The notes under the pieces were generated by a model. It ran no database searches. It saw only the letters and a list, made by a program, of their open reading frames with translations, and had not been told where the DNA came from. Shown here in pieces: positions 1 to 5,752 of a stretch of DNA of 15,413 nucleotides. Within the stretch, counting starts at the first letter, position 1, and each line of letters opens with the position of its first letter. The stretch comes from Clostridiales bacterium (lineage in GTDB: Bacteria > Bacillota > Clostridia > Oscillospirales > Oscillospiraceae). The translations under genes and the position numbers were made by a program. The stretch spans positions 1-15,413 of the forward strand of contig JAQXNP010000102.1 in assembly GCA_029098065.1 (NCBI GenBank), written 5' to 3'.

Positions 1-47
1 GACTTTTAATCAAGATGTCCGGAGTTCGAATCTCCGACGGGTCACCA
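1..47 (+). tRNA. tRNA-Lys(UUU), 3' part only
   Basis: The window opens inside the anticodon stem of a tRNA. The loop CTTTTAA (3-9) gives anticodon UUU (Lys). The T arm (20-36: CGGAG, loop TTCGAAT, CTCCG) is perfect. The 3' acceptor strand ACGGGTC is at 37-43, the discriminator A at 44 and an encoded CCA at 45-47. The 5' half lies outside the window. It is the first visible member of a four-tRNA array and differs in sequence from the second tRNA-Lys at 263-338. Confidence 0.93.
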
Positions 48-67
48 CCGTTTTTAAAAATCGTAAT

Positions 68-142
68 GCTGGCGTGGCTCAACGGTAGAGCAGCTGACTT
101 GTAATCAGCAGGTTGCAGGTTCGAAACCTGCCGCCAGCACCA
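68..142 (+). tRNA. tRNA-Thr(UGU)
   Basis: A full cloverleaf can be folded. Acceptor GCTGGCG (68-74) pairs with CGCCAGC (132-138); the discriminator is A139 and CCA is encoded at 140-142. The anticodon stem GCTGA/TCAGC closes the loop CTTGTAA with anticodon UGU, which reads ACA (Thr). The T arm is GCAGG-TTCGAAA-CCTGC. All stems pair without mismatch. Confidence 0.97.
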
Positions 143-150
143 AAAAATAA

Positions 151-225
151 TGAGGTGTAGCCAAGCGGTTAAGGCACGGGACTTTGACTCCCGCATCGCT
201 GGTTCGAGTCCAGCCATCCCAGCCA
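151..225 (+). tRNA. tRNA-Gln(UUG) with a mismatched acceptor stem
   Basis: The anticodon stem CGGGA/TCCCG closes loop CTTTGAC with anticodon UUG (Gln). The T arm GCTGG-TTCGAGT-CCAGC is perfect, the discriminator is G222 and CCA is encoded at 223-225. The acceptor strands TGAGGTG (151-157) and CATCCCA (215-221) pair except for an A-C mismatch at pair 3-70 (A153, C219) and a G-U wobble at pair 5-68 (G155, T217). The 3' strand would pair perfectly with TGGGATG, so the 5' strand appears to carry two changes. The rest of the tRNA looks normal. Confidence 0.95.
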
Positions 226-262
226 GATCGGTATGGGTTCAAAACCTTTTCCAATATGACCT

Positions 263-338
263 GACCCGGTAGCTCAGTTGGTAGAGCACCTGCCTTTTAA
301 GCCGGTTGTCCGGGGTTCGAGCCCCCGCCGGGTCACCA
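263..338 (+). tRNA. tRNA-Lys(UUU), second copy, anticodon-stem mismatch
   Basis: Acceptor GACCCGG (263-269) pairs with CCGGGTC (328-334); the discriminator is A335 and CCA is encoded at 336-338. The T arm CGGGG-TTCGAGC-CCCCG is perfect. The anticodon loop CTTTTAA (294-300) gives UUU (Lys). The anticodon stem CCTGC/GCCGG contains a T-C mismatch (T291 opposite C303) in the middle of five pairs. It is the last tRNA of the array and is followed at once by a hairpin with a T run. Confidence 0.95.
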
Positions 339-420
339 CGTCGTCGCGGACTGCATATCGTTCGCGACGACTTTTTTATAAAAAGTCATCTCTCACTCAT
401 TCCGTCGCTCCTCCTTTCCA
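339..420 (+). repeat. Hairpin repeat with invariant loop, copy A
   Basis: This is one of two related units in a 341-base gene-free stretch (339-679). Shared order: a GC-rich hairpin with loop CTGCATATCG; CGAC and a T run; AAAAGTCA (381-388), which can pair back with GACTTTT as a second hairpin; then CTCATTCCG (396-404) and a pyrimidine-rich tail ending TTTCCA. The AAAAGTCA-to-CTCATTCCG distance is 15 bases in both copies. The hairpin stems differ completely between copies, yet each pairs well. No coding sense was found. It could be a terminator family, a small non-autonomous element or an RNA motif. Confidence 0.75.
340..377 (+). terminator. Terminator-like hairpin after the tRNA array (repeat copy A)
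   Basis: GTCGTCGCG (340-348) pairs with CGCGACGAC (363-371). The stem extends by one A-T and one G-T pair to close a 10-base loop CTGCATATCG (351-360). Six T residues follow (372-377). It starts two bases after the CCA of tRNA-Lys, so it probably ends the tRNA transcript. It is also one copy of the repeat described at 339-420. Confidence 0.8.
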
Positions 421-452
421 AATCACAACCGCTGCGCTGGGTTGTGATTTGG
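418..452. repeat. 13-bp perfect palindrome between the two repeat copies
   Basis: CCAAATCACAACC (418-430) is the exact reverse complement of GGTTGTGATTTGG (440-452), around a 9-base centre GCTGCGCTG. It begins where the shared TTTCCA tail of copy A ends. Copy B has no counterpart after its own TTTCCA. No T run follows on the plus strand, so it does not look like a simple terminator. Confidence 0.7.
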
Positions 453-500
453 TTTGGGTGCTAACCTGGAGCCGGTGGCATCTATAGTGTTGGGATTACA

Positions 501-581
501 CACATCGGAGCAAGCTGCATATCGCTTGCTCCGACTTTTTCAAAAGTCAGAGCGCGCTCATTCCGCTGTCCCTCTTTTCCA
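501..581 (+). repeat. Hairpin repeat with invariant loop, copy B
   Basis: TCGGAGCAAG (505-514) pairs with CTTGCTCCGA (525-534) around the loop CTGCATATCG (515-524), identical to copy A. It is followed by C, five T, then AAAAGTCA (542-549), CTCATTCCG (557-565) and a pyrimidine-rich tail ending TTTCCA, with the same spacings as copy A. No gene stands directly upstream of this copy, so a terminator role is less obvious here. Bases 453-500 and 582-616 show no feature I can name. Confidence 0.75.
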
Positions 582-610
582 GACTGGGAGTGCCCTGATA
601 TGAACGCTGA

Positions 611-658
611 CAAACGAAAAAGGGACTGTATGTTCCATGTGGAAGCATACAGTCCCTT
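611..658 (-). terminator. Terminator of the AcnX operon
   Basis: AAGGGACTGTATG (620-632) pairs with CATACAGTCCCTT (646-658) across a 13-base loop. Read on the minus strand, the hairpin is followed by TTTTCGTTTG (620-611). It lies about 20 bases beyond the stop codon of the AcnX small subunit gene, the expected place for a Rho-independent terminator. Confidence 0.82.
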
Positions 659-679
659 GATTTTATCTTTGGACGGCGA

Positions 680-1105
680 TCAGGACTCTCCCGCCCGCTT
701 CAGAATCTCCACCGTGCCGTTGTCGCCATCCACCCGGACCCAGTCGCCGGTGTGGATCACTTCGGTGGGGTCCTGATCCAGATCGGTGACACCAGGACAG
801 TGGGTAACCACACAGCCCAGGGCGATTTTGGTAGTGGTCTCCTTAAAGACCATGGCCAGGGGAGCCACCCCGTTGTTCCGGGCCTGATGGAACTGGCTGG
901 ACCAGCCGGAGGAGCCCTTGGCTCCGTGATAGACCAGCACCTTGCCGGCAAAGGACTGGCCCGCCAGCTCATGGCGCAGATCGATGATCTTGCCGGTCTT
1001 GACATCGATGCCGCCCCAGCCGGAGATGGTTTCCTTGGTGACCAGGGCTTCACCTTCCACCACGCCGCCTACGACTTTGCGGCCATGCAGCACGATCTTT
1101 TCCAT
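680..1105 (-). CDS. Aconitase X (AcnX) small subunit, swivel domain
   Basis: This 141-residue protein matches the DUF126/AcnX swivel domain, which pairs with the AcnX catalytic subunit to form a hydro-lyase. The family mark is GAKGSSGWSS (residues 61-70), whose serine acts in catalysis in characterised AcnX enzymes. I start at ATG 1105-1103 because it overlaps the stop of the upstream large subunit by one base (TAATG) and is preceded by GGAGGTG. A reading frame 15 codons longer exists but would run back into the large subunit. Known AcnX reactions are phosphomevalonate dehydration (archaea) and cis-3-hydroxy-L-proline dehydration (bacteria). Neither can be assigned here, because no proline or mevalonate gene is nearby. 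Confidence 0.9.
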   Translation of the reverse strand: MEKIVLHGRKVVGGVVEGEALVTKETISGWGGIDVKTGKIIDLRHELAGQSFAGKVLVYHGAKGSSGWSSQFHQARNNGVAPLAMVFKETTTKIALGCVVTHCPGVTDLDQDPTEVIHTGDWVRVDGDNGTVEILKRAGES

Positions 1106-2376
1106 TACAGAGCACCTCCCCATTTGCCGGTGATGCCGGCCTCCACGCACTCCTCCACCGAGCCGTACCAGGATTCGATTCCGGTGAAATTGGGCAGATA
1201 GTGAGCTTGCTTGCCGGAGTCGGTGGCCATGACCTTGGCTCCCTTGGGTTTGAACTGGCCCAGGGCAGGACAGCAGTCCCGCATGACCAGGCCGCCGGCC
1301 TTTTCAATGATGTCCACATAACCGCAGCGGACGGCCAGGTCCTTGATGGACTGGGGGACAAAGACCCAGAAATTGACGCCATCCTTGATCTTCTTACCCT
1401 CCACCAGCCGGGCCACATATTCCACCTGGTCGATGGAGTAGTGAGGGCATCCCAGCATGACAAAGTCCACGTCGGTGCTGGCGCCGCAGCTGTTGAGCAG
1501 GTCGTAGGCCCAGCGCTTTTCCTCGAGGCCAAACTTCAGTTCCACGGGCCTGTTGCCGCCCAGGGCCTCCTCCACAGTGTTGGCCTCGGCGGTGATGCCG
1601 GGAATGTGGTACATCTCGATGCCGCCGGCGGAGGCCGCCGCCGCGCCGAAGTGTTTGAGCATATCCCGGACAGGGACCTGGGTGATGCCGGTGACTACGG
1701 GCACCTTGTCCTGGACGACCTTGCCAATCCAGTAGCCCAGCAAACCCCAGTCTTTTTGAGTCAGAATGGGGGTTTCCACCCGGATGAGGTGGGTCCCCCG
1801 GCGGTGCTCGTCGCAGTGATAGCCCCAATAGGGGATCTTGCCGGTGAGCATGGCTGCCGTGGTGCTCTCAGTGCCCTCGCAGTTGGTGCGGGCGCCCAGT
1901 ACGCTGTTGATGTAGACCACGGCGCTGGACTCCATCCAGGCACAGTGCTCGCCCTTGACAGGAACGTTGCCCACCTGATACGGGGTGCAGGTGCACATGG
2001 GCTTGACGCCGATCTTCCGCAGCCAGTCCATATTGCGCTCATAGAGGATCTTGTCCTCCTCAGTACGGTCAGAGAGGCGGTAATAGTCGGGTTCCATGTC
2101 GGTCTCGAACTGGCAGGAGGGCACCTTGACCCGGCCGAATTCGAAGGGCACATCACTGTCTATGTTCAGTTCAGAGAACAATGTGTCAAAACTGTCGGTA
2201 CCCGCTTTTTTCATCTGATCTTTTCGGGCAATCAGGTATCCGCCCACGTTTTTGGTATCGACCAGCCGCTCGGCGCCCAGAGCTTCGCCATAGTGAACCA
2301 GAATTTCCATGGCCTTCTGGACGGCCAAACCTTCATTGCCGTCCAACATGGCCTTTTCTTCGTCAGTGAGAAACAT
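1105..2376 (-). CDS. Aconitase X (AcnX) large catalytic subunit
   Basis: This 423-residue protein is of the DUF521/AcnX catalytic family, a dehydratase with an iron-sulfur cluster. Visible marks are MCTCTPYQVGNVPVKGEH (127-144), the active-site stretch AWMESSAVVYINSVLGARTN (146-165), LGCPHYS (308-314) and RDCCPALG near the C-terminus. Cysteines in the first, third and fourth blocks are the likely cluster ligands. Length is normal for a separate large subunit. The residue after ARTN is Cys166, where I recall Arg in most relatives. The gene is translationally coupled to the small subunit and heads a two-gene operon diverging from the M14-like gene. The family is certain. The substrate is unknown, with cis-3-hydroxyproline or an undescribed hydroxy acid both possible. 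Confidence 0.92.
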   Translation of the reverse strand: MFLTDEEKAMLDGNEGLAVQKAMEILVHYGEALGAERLVDTKNVGGYLIARKDQMKKAGTDSFDTLFSELNIDSDVPFEFGRVKVPSCQFETDMEPDYYRLSDRTEEDKILYERNMDWLRKIGVKPMCTCTPYQVGNVPVKGEHCAWMESSAVVYINSVLGARTNCEGTESTTAAMLTGKIPYWGYHCDEHRRGTHLIRVETPILTQKDWGLLGYWIGKVVQDKVPVVTGITQVPVRDMLKHFGAAAASAGGIEMYHIPGITAEANTVEEALGGNRPVELKFGLEEKRWAYDLLNSCGASTDVDFVMLGCPHYSIDQVEYVARLVEGKKIKDGVNFWVFVPQSIKDLAVRCGYVDIIEKAGGLVMRDCCPALGQFKPKGAKVMATDSGKQAHYLPNFTGIESWYGSVEECVEAGITGKWGGAL

Positions 2377-2441
2377 GTTCAGGTTCGCCTGCCTTTCTTG
2401 TGTTTTTGATTTCCATATAAGGATAAATACTGTTACAGGAT
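2377..2441. promoter_or_regulatory. Divergent intergenic region between AcnX and the M14-like gene
   Basis: These 65 bases separate two divergent starts and must hold both promoters. The part near the plus gene is AT-rich (TATAAGGATAAATA, 2416-2429). GATAAA (2422-2427) lies 18 bases from TTGTGT (2398-2403) and is a weak plus-strand promoter candidate. I could not place a convincing minus-strand promoter. Ribosome binding sites on both sides are poor. Confidence 0.35.
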
Positions 2442-3377
2442 ATGAGAGAGGAGATCTTATTTACCGTGGACACCCCTTACCGGCGGCCCCTGCCGGTAAA
2501 GGGCTGGTATTTCGGAGAACCCGGGGAGAAGAGCTTGGCGGTGATGGGTGCCCTCCGGGGCAACGAGGTCCAGCAGATGTACATCTGCGGCCGGCTTATC
2601 CGGAGCCTGGAGGTGTTGGAGCGGGAGGGGCAGCTGGCTCCCGGCTGCGGCATACTGGTGATTCCCTGCGCCAATCAGTTTTCCATGAACGTGGGACGCC
2701 GGTTCTGGGCGGCGGACAATACCGACATCAACCGCATGTTCCCCGGCTATGATCAGGGAGAGACCACCCAGCGCATCGCCGCCCGCATCTTCACCGCCAT
2801 CCAGGGCTACCGCTACGGCGTCCATCTGGCCAGCTTCTATCTGCCCGGCGATCTGCTGCCCCATGTGCGGATCATGGAGACGGGCTACCAGCGGGAGGAG
2901 GAGGCTCTGGCCTTTGGCCTGCCCTATGTGGTACTGCGCCGGCCCCAGCCCTATGATACCACGACTCTGAATTACAACTGGCAGATCTGGGACACCCAGG
3001 CCTTTTCTCTCTATACCCATGAGACCGACCGGGTGGACCAGGCGGCGGCCTGGCAGGCGGTGGAGGCCATCCTCCGCTTTCTCCGGGCCAAGGGCCTGTC
3101 CCGGCGGGAGGTCTCCTCCCCGGGGGCGGAGCCTATCCTCTTCCGGGAGGATCAGCTCCACAACGTGCTCTCCGCCGCGGGGGGCCTGCTCCTGCGGCAC
3201 CGGAGGCCGGGGGATGTGGTCCGGACGGGAGATGTGCTGGGAGAGATTCTGGACCCCTGTACCTGCACCGTGCTGGAACGGCTCCGGGCGGACTGCCCGG
3301 GCAGGGTGTTTTTCACCCACCGGGCCCAGCTCATCGCCGGCCACGAGGTGGCCTGCCGGGTGCGTCCCGAAGCATAG
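2442..3377 (+). CDS. Atypical M14 succinylglutamate desuccinylase/aspartoacylase-like protein
   Basis: This 311-residue protein has the AstE/aspartoacylase-type fold signatures: RGNEVQQ (39-45), NTDINRMFPG (93-102), VHLAS (127-131) and, later, SLYTHETD where the family usually has its catalytic Glu. Family members are zinc enzymes that cut amide-linked acyl groups, with ligands in HGxE and a later His. Here the HGxE His is Arg39 (CGG codon), while Glu42 and His128 remain, so metal binding is doubtful or altered. I recall a similar RGNE variant in gut Clostridia, so this is probably a subfamily and not damage. No signal peptide is visible. It starts at ATG 2442 with only a weak upstream AGGA-like site. 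A strong terminator follows. Confidence 0.82.
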   Translation: MREEILFTVDTPYRRPLPVKGWYFGEPGEKSLAVMGALRGNEVQQMYICGRLIRSLEVLEREGQLAPGCGILVIPCANQFSMNVGRRFWAADNTDINRMFPGYDQGETTQRIAARIFTAIQGYRYGVHLASFYLPGDLLPHVRIMETGYQREEEALAFGLPYVVLRRPQPYDTTTLNYNWQIWDTQAFSLYTHETDRVDQAAAWQAVEAILRFLRAKGLSRREVSSPGAEPILFREDQLHNVLSAAGGLLLRHRRPGDVVRTGDVLGEILDPCTCTVLERLRADCPGRVFFTHRAQLIAGHEVACRVRPEA

Positions 3378-3381
3378 AGAA

Positions 3382-3417
3382 AGGCCGCGCCGGGGGATCC
3401 GGCGCGGCCTCGTTTTT
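3382..3417 (+). terminator. Terminator of the M14-like gene
   Basis: AGGCCGCGCCGG (3382-3393) pairs exactly with CCGGCGCGGCCT (3399-3410) over a GGGAT loop, then CG and five T (3413-3417). It lies between two convergent genes. On the minus strand the following T run is weak, so the main direction is plus. Confidence 0.9.
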
Positions 3418-3423
3418 CATTGT

Positions 3424-5001
3424 TCAGCGCTTTTTGCCGCCTCCCAGAAGAGTGTTGAAGAGTCCCCGCTTCAGCACCTGAGCGCCGGTATTGATGAGCT
3501 GGCGCTCGATCTGGGCCTTCCGGCGCTCCGCCGCCTTCTGTCGGGCGGCCTCCTCCCGCTCCAGCTGTTTTTCCAGCTTTTTCTGAGCGGCTTCGGCCTC
3601 CTTTTCCCGTTTTTTCTGGGCGGCGGCCTCCTCCTTCCGCTTCTGGGCGGCGAAGGCGGCCTTTTCCTTTTCCAGCTGTTCCCGCTCCGCGGCCAGCTTT
3701 GCCCGTTCCTCGTCATCAGCCTTCTGCTGGGCCAGCTGCTCATAGGCGGAATCGTTGTCCACCCCCTGGTCGTACTTGGCCATGCCGTCGGCGGCCAGGG
3801 CGGCCTGCCGGGCGGTCTCCTCCGCCGGGGCCATCAGACTCTGGGGACAGATGATGGCGGTGCGCTGGACGATGCCGGGGACGCCGTTGGCGTCCAGTAC
3901 AGACACCAGAGCCTCGCCTACACCCAGCTCCATGATGACCTCGTCGGCCTGGAAGGCGGGGTTGGCCCGGAGAGACCGGGCGGCGGCCTTCACCGCTTTC
4001 TGTTCGGCGGGCGTGTAGGCCCGCAGGGCGTGCTGGACCCGGCTGCTGAGCTGGGCCAGAACGCTGTCGGGGATGTCGCTGGGGCTCTGGGTGACAAAAT
4101 AGATGCCCACCCCCTTGGAGCGGATGAGTTTCACCACCTGCTCGATCTTCTGCACCAGAGCCTTGGGGGCGTCGGAGAAGAGCATGTGGGCCTCATCGAA
4201 GAAAAAGACCAGCTTGGGCTTGTCCAGATCGCCGGCCTCGGGCAGCTGCTCAAAGAGCTCGGAGAGCATCCACAGCAGGAAGCTGGCGTACAGGGTGGGG
4301 TTCTGGACCAGCTTCACGCAGTTGAGGACGTTGACCACGCCCCGGCCGTCGGAGGCGGTGCGGATCCAGTCGCGGATGTCCAGAGCGGGCTCGCCGAAAA
4401 AGAGATCTCCGCCCTGATTCTCCAGGGGAAGCAGGGCCCGGAGGATGCCGCCCAGAGACTGGGGCGCGATGGAGCCGTAAGAGGCGGCGTACTCCGCCCG
4501 GTGGTCGCTGACATAGCCCAGCATGGCCCGCAGGTCCTTCAGATCCAGCAGGAGGAGCCCGTTGTCATCGGCGATGCGGAAGACGATGTTCAGCACCCCC
4601 TGCTGGGCGTCGGTGAGGCCCAGAATCCGGGAGAGAAGCTCGGGTCCCATGTCGGACACGGTGGCCCGGACGGGATGGCCCCCCTCCTGATAGATGTCCC
4701 AGAAGACGGTGGGATAACCCTGATAGGAGAAGGACTCCCGGATGCCGAATTTGTCGATGCGCCTTTCCATGCCCTCAGACTGCTTCCCCGGCTGGCAGAT
4801 GCCAGAGACATCCCCCTTCACATCGCACAGAAAGACGGGGACCCCGGCGTCAGACAGGGACTCGGCCATGGCCTTCATGGTGATGGTCTTTCCGGTTCCG
4901 CTGGCTCCGGCGATCAGACCGTGGCGGTTGACCATGTTCAGGTGCATGACCACCCGCTCGCCGCCGGCCAGGCCCAGATAGATTCCCTCGCTGGTATACA
5001 T
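3424..5001 (-). CDS. HerA-like (DUF853/YjgR) P-loop ATPase with C-terminal coiled coil
   Basis: This 525-residue ATPase belongs to the HerA/FtsK-type family usually annotated as helicase HerA-like or DUF853. Walker A is GASGTGKT (32-39) and Walker B is LVFFFDEAH (264-272). [20 protein letters not shown], around 302-321, is typical of the family's sensor region. About residues 405-500 are rich in Lys, Glu, Ala and Gln and look like a long charged coiled coil, followed by the conserved tail [16 protein letters not shown]. The start at 5001 has GGAGGG about eight bases upstream. HerA works with NurA in archaeal end resection, but the bacterial DUF853 branch has no settled role, and no nurA-like or defence partner lies next to it. 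It is a single-gene unit. Confidence 0.9.
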   Translation of the reverse strand: MYTSEGIYLGLAGGERVVMHLNMVNRHGLIAGASGTGKTITMKAMAESLSDAGVPVFLCDVKGDVSGICQPGKQSEGMERRIDKFGIRESFSYQGYPTVFWDIYQEGGHPVRATVSDMGPELLSRILGLTDAQQGVLNIVFRIADDNGLLLLDLKDLRAMLGYVSDHRAEYAASYGSIAPQSLGGILRALLPLENQGGDLFFGEPALDIRDWIRTASDGRGVVNVLNCVKLVQNPTLYASFLLWMLSELFEQLPEAGDLDKPKLVFFFDEAHMLFSDAPKALVQKIEQVVKLIRSKGVGIYFVTQSPSDIPDSVLAQLSSRVQHALRAYTPAEQKAVKAAARSLRANPAFQADEVIMELGVGEALVSVLDANGVPGIVQRTAIICPQSLMAPAEETARQAALAADGMAKYDQGVDNDSAYEQLAQQKADDEERAKLAAEREQLEKEKAAFAAQKRKEEAAAQKKREKEAEAAQKKLEKQLEREEAARQKAAERRKAQIERQLINTGAQVLKRGLFNTLLGGGKKR

Positions 5002-5018
5002 ATTTCATCCCTCCGGTG

Positions 5019-5047
5019 TTGTCAAAATCAGATATTTATACTATACT
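5019..5047 (+). promoter_or_regulatory. Promoter of the barnase-like lipoprotein gene
   Basis: TTGTCA (5019-5024), a 17-base spacer and TATACT (5042-5047) form a near-consensus vegetative promoter. The expected transcript begins near 5054, leaving about 65 bases of leader. In it CTCCCG (5059-5064) can pair with CGGGAG (5081-5086). A weaker minus-strand candidate for the HerA-like gene overlaps it (TTGCGC at 5069-5064 and TATAGT at 5045-5040, spacer 18), so the two promoters may compete. Confidence 0.7.
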
Positions 5048-5118
5048 ATCACTTAACCCTCCCGCGCAACTCTTTTCAGACGGGAGCGGCAAATTTTACA
5101 TGGAAATCGGAGATAATC

Positions 5119-5658
5119 ATGGATCTTATGAAAAAATGGCCCGCGCTGGCCCTGAGCCTGGGACTGGCCGCCGCCCTGCTGACCGCCTGCGGCGGAGGAG
5201 GGGAGGCTGTGCCCTCCGCTTCTGACCCCATCCCCTCTGTGGTACAGACCGAGCGGGTCACCTCCGCCCCTGAGGTGACGCCGGAGCAGGACGAGACGAC
5301 GGCGGGCGCCGCCGCTCTGGACGAGGACGGCAGTTATTCCTCCAAGGAAGATGTGGCCCTCTACCTGGCCACCTATGGAGAACTGCCCGACAACTTCATG
5401 ACCAAGGAGGAGGCCCGGGATCTGGGCTGGACAGGCGGCTCTCTGGAGCCCTATGCCCCCGGTATGTGTATCGGCGGAGACCGGTTCGGCAACTACGAGG
5501 GGATCCTGCCCGAGGGGAACTATCATGAGTGCGACATCGACACCCTGGGAGCCGACAGCCGGGGGGCCAAGCGGATCGTCTGGTCGGAGGATGGAAATAT
5601 CTATTACACAGAGGACCACTATGAGAGCTTTGAGCTTCTCTATGGGGAAGAGGAGTAG
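5119..5658 (+). CDS. Barnase-family ribonuclease, predicted lipoprotein
   Basis: This 179-residue protein has a lipoprotein signal (MKKW, hydrophobic stretch, lipobox LTAC with Cys24), a Ser/Thr/Glu/Pro-rich linker to about 75, and a barnase/binase-type RNase domain to the end. Aligning by eye to barnase, DVALYLATYGELPDNF matches the N-terminal helix. The barnase active residues Lys27, Glu73, Arg83, Arg87 and His102 correspond to Lys96, Glu127, Arg138, Arg142 and His157, all present. It should therefore be an active guanyl-preferring RNase tethered outside the membrane. ATG 5119 has GGAG six bases upstream; the ATG at 5128 is less well placed. No barstar-like inhibitor gene is in the window. 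It is a single-gene unit with its own promoter and terminator. Confidence 0.9.
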   Translation: MDLMKKWPALALSLGLAAALLTACGGGGEAVPSASDPIPSVVQTERVTSAPEVTPEQDETTAGAAALDEDGSYSSKEDVALYLATYGELPDNFMTKEEARDLGWTGGSLEPYAPGMCIGGDRFGNYEGILPEGNYHECDIDTLGADSRGAKRIVWSEDGNIYYTEDHYESFELLYGEEE

Positions 5659-5678
5659 AGCTCTCATTGGCAAACAGA

Positions 5679-5730
5679 GAAACAGCACCGCGGGAAGGAA
5701 GGTAGCTCCCGCGGTGCTGTTTCGTTTATT
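5679..5730. terminator. Bidirectional terminator
   Basis: The 17-base arm GAAACAGCACCGCGGGA (5679-5695) pairs perfectly with TCCCGCGGTGCTGTTTC (5707-5723) over an 11-base loop. It lies between the stops of the convergent RNase gene (5658) and HgdB-like gene (5753). A broken T-rich run (TTTCGTTTATTT) follows on the plus strand and TTTCTCTGTTT on the minus strand. Confidence 0.85.
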
Positions 5731-5752
5731 TATGGAAGGCGGAGGGACTTGT

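Noticed and set aside
278..487. A 69-codon open frame starting inside tRNA-Lys.
   Set aside because: It overlaps a tRNA and the hairpin repeats, has no ribosome site and resembles no protein.
1106..1150. A longer AcnX small subunit beginning 15 codons upstream.
   Set aside because: It would overlap the large subunit, while the internal ATG has a strong ribosome site and forms a TAATG junction.
3019..5658. A very long plus-strand open frame covering the end of the M14-like gene, the reverse of the HerA-like gene and the RNase gene.
   Set aside because: Long frames on the wrong strand are common in GC-rich coding DNA. The translation of its first part is low-complexity, while the opposite strand encodes a clear P-loop ATPase. 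Only its last part, from 5119, is real.
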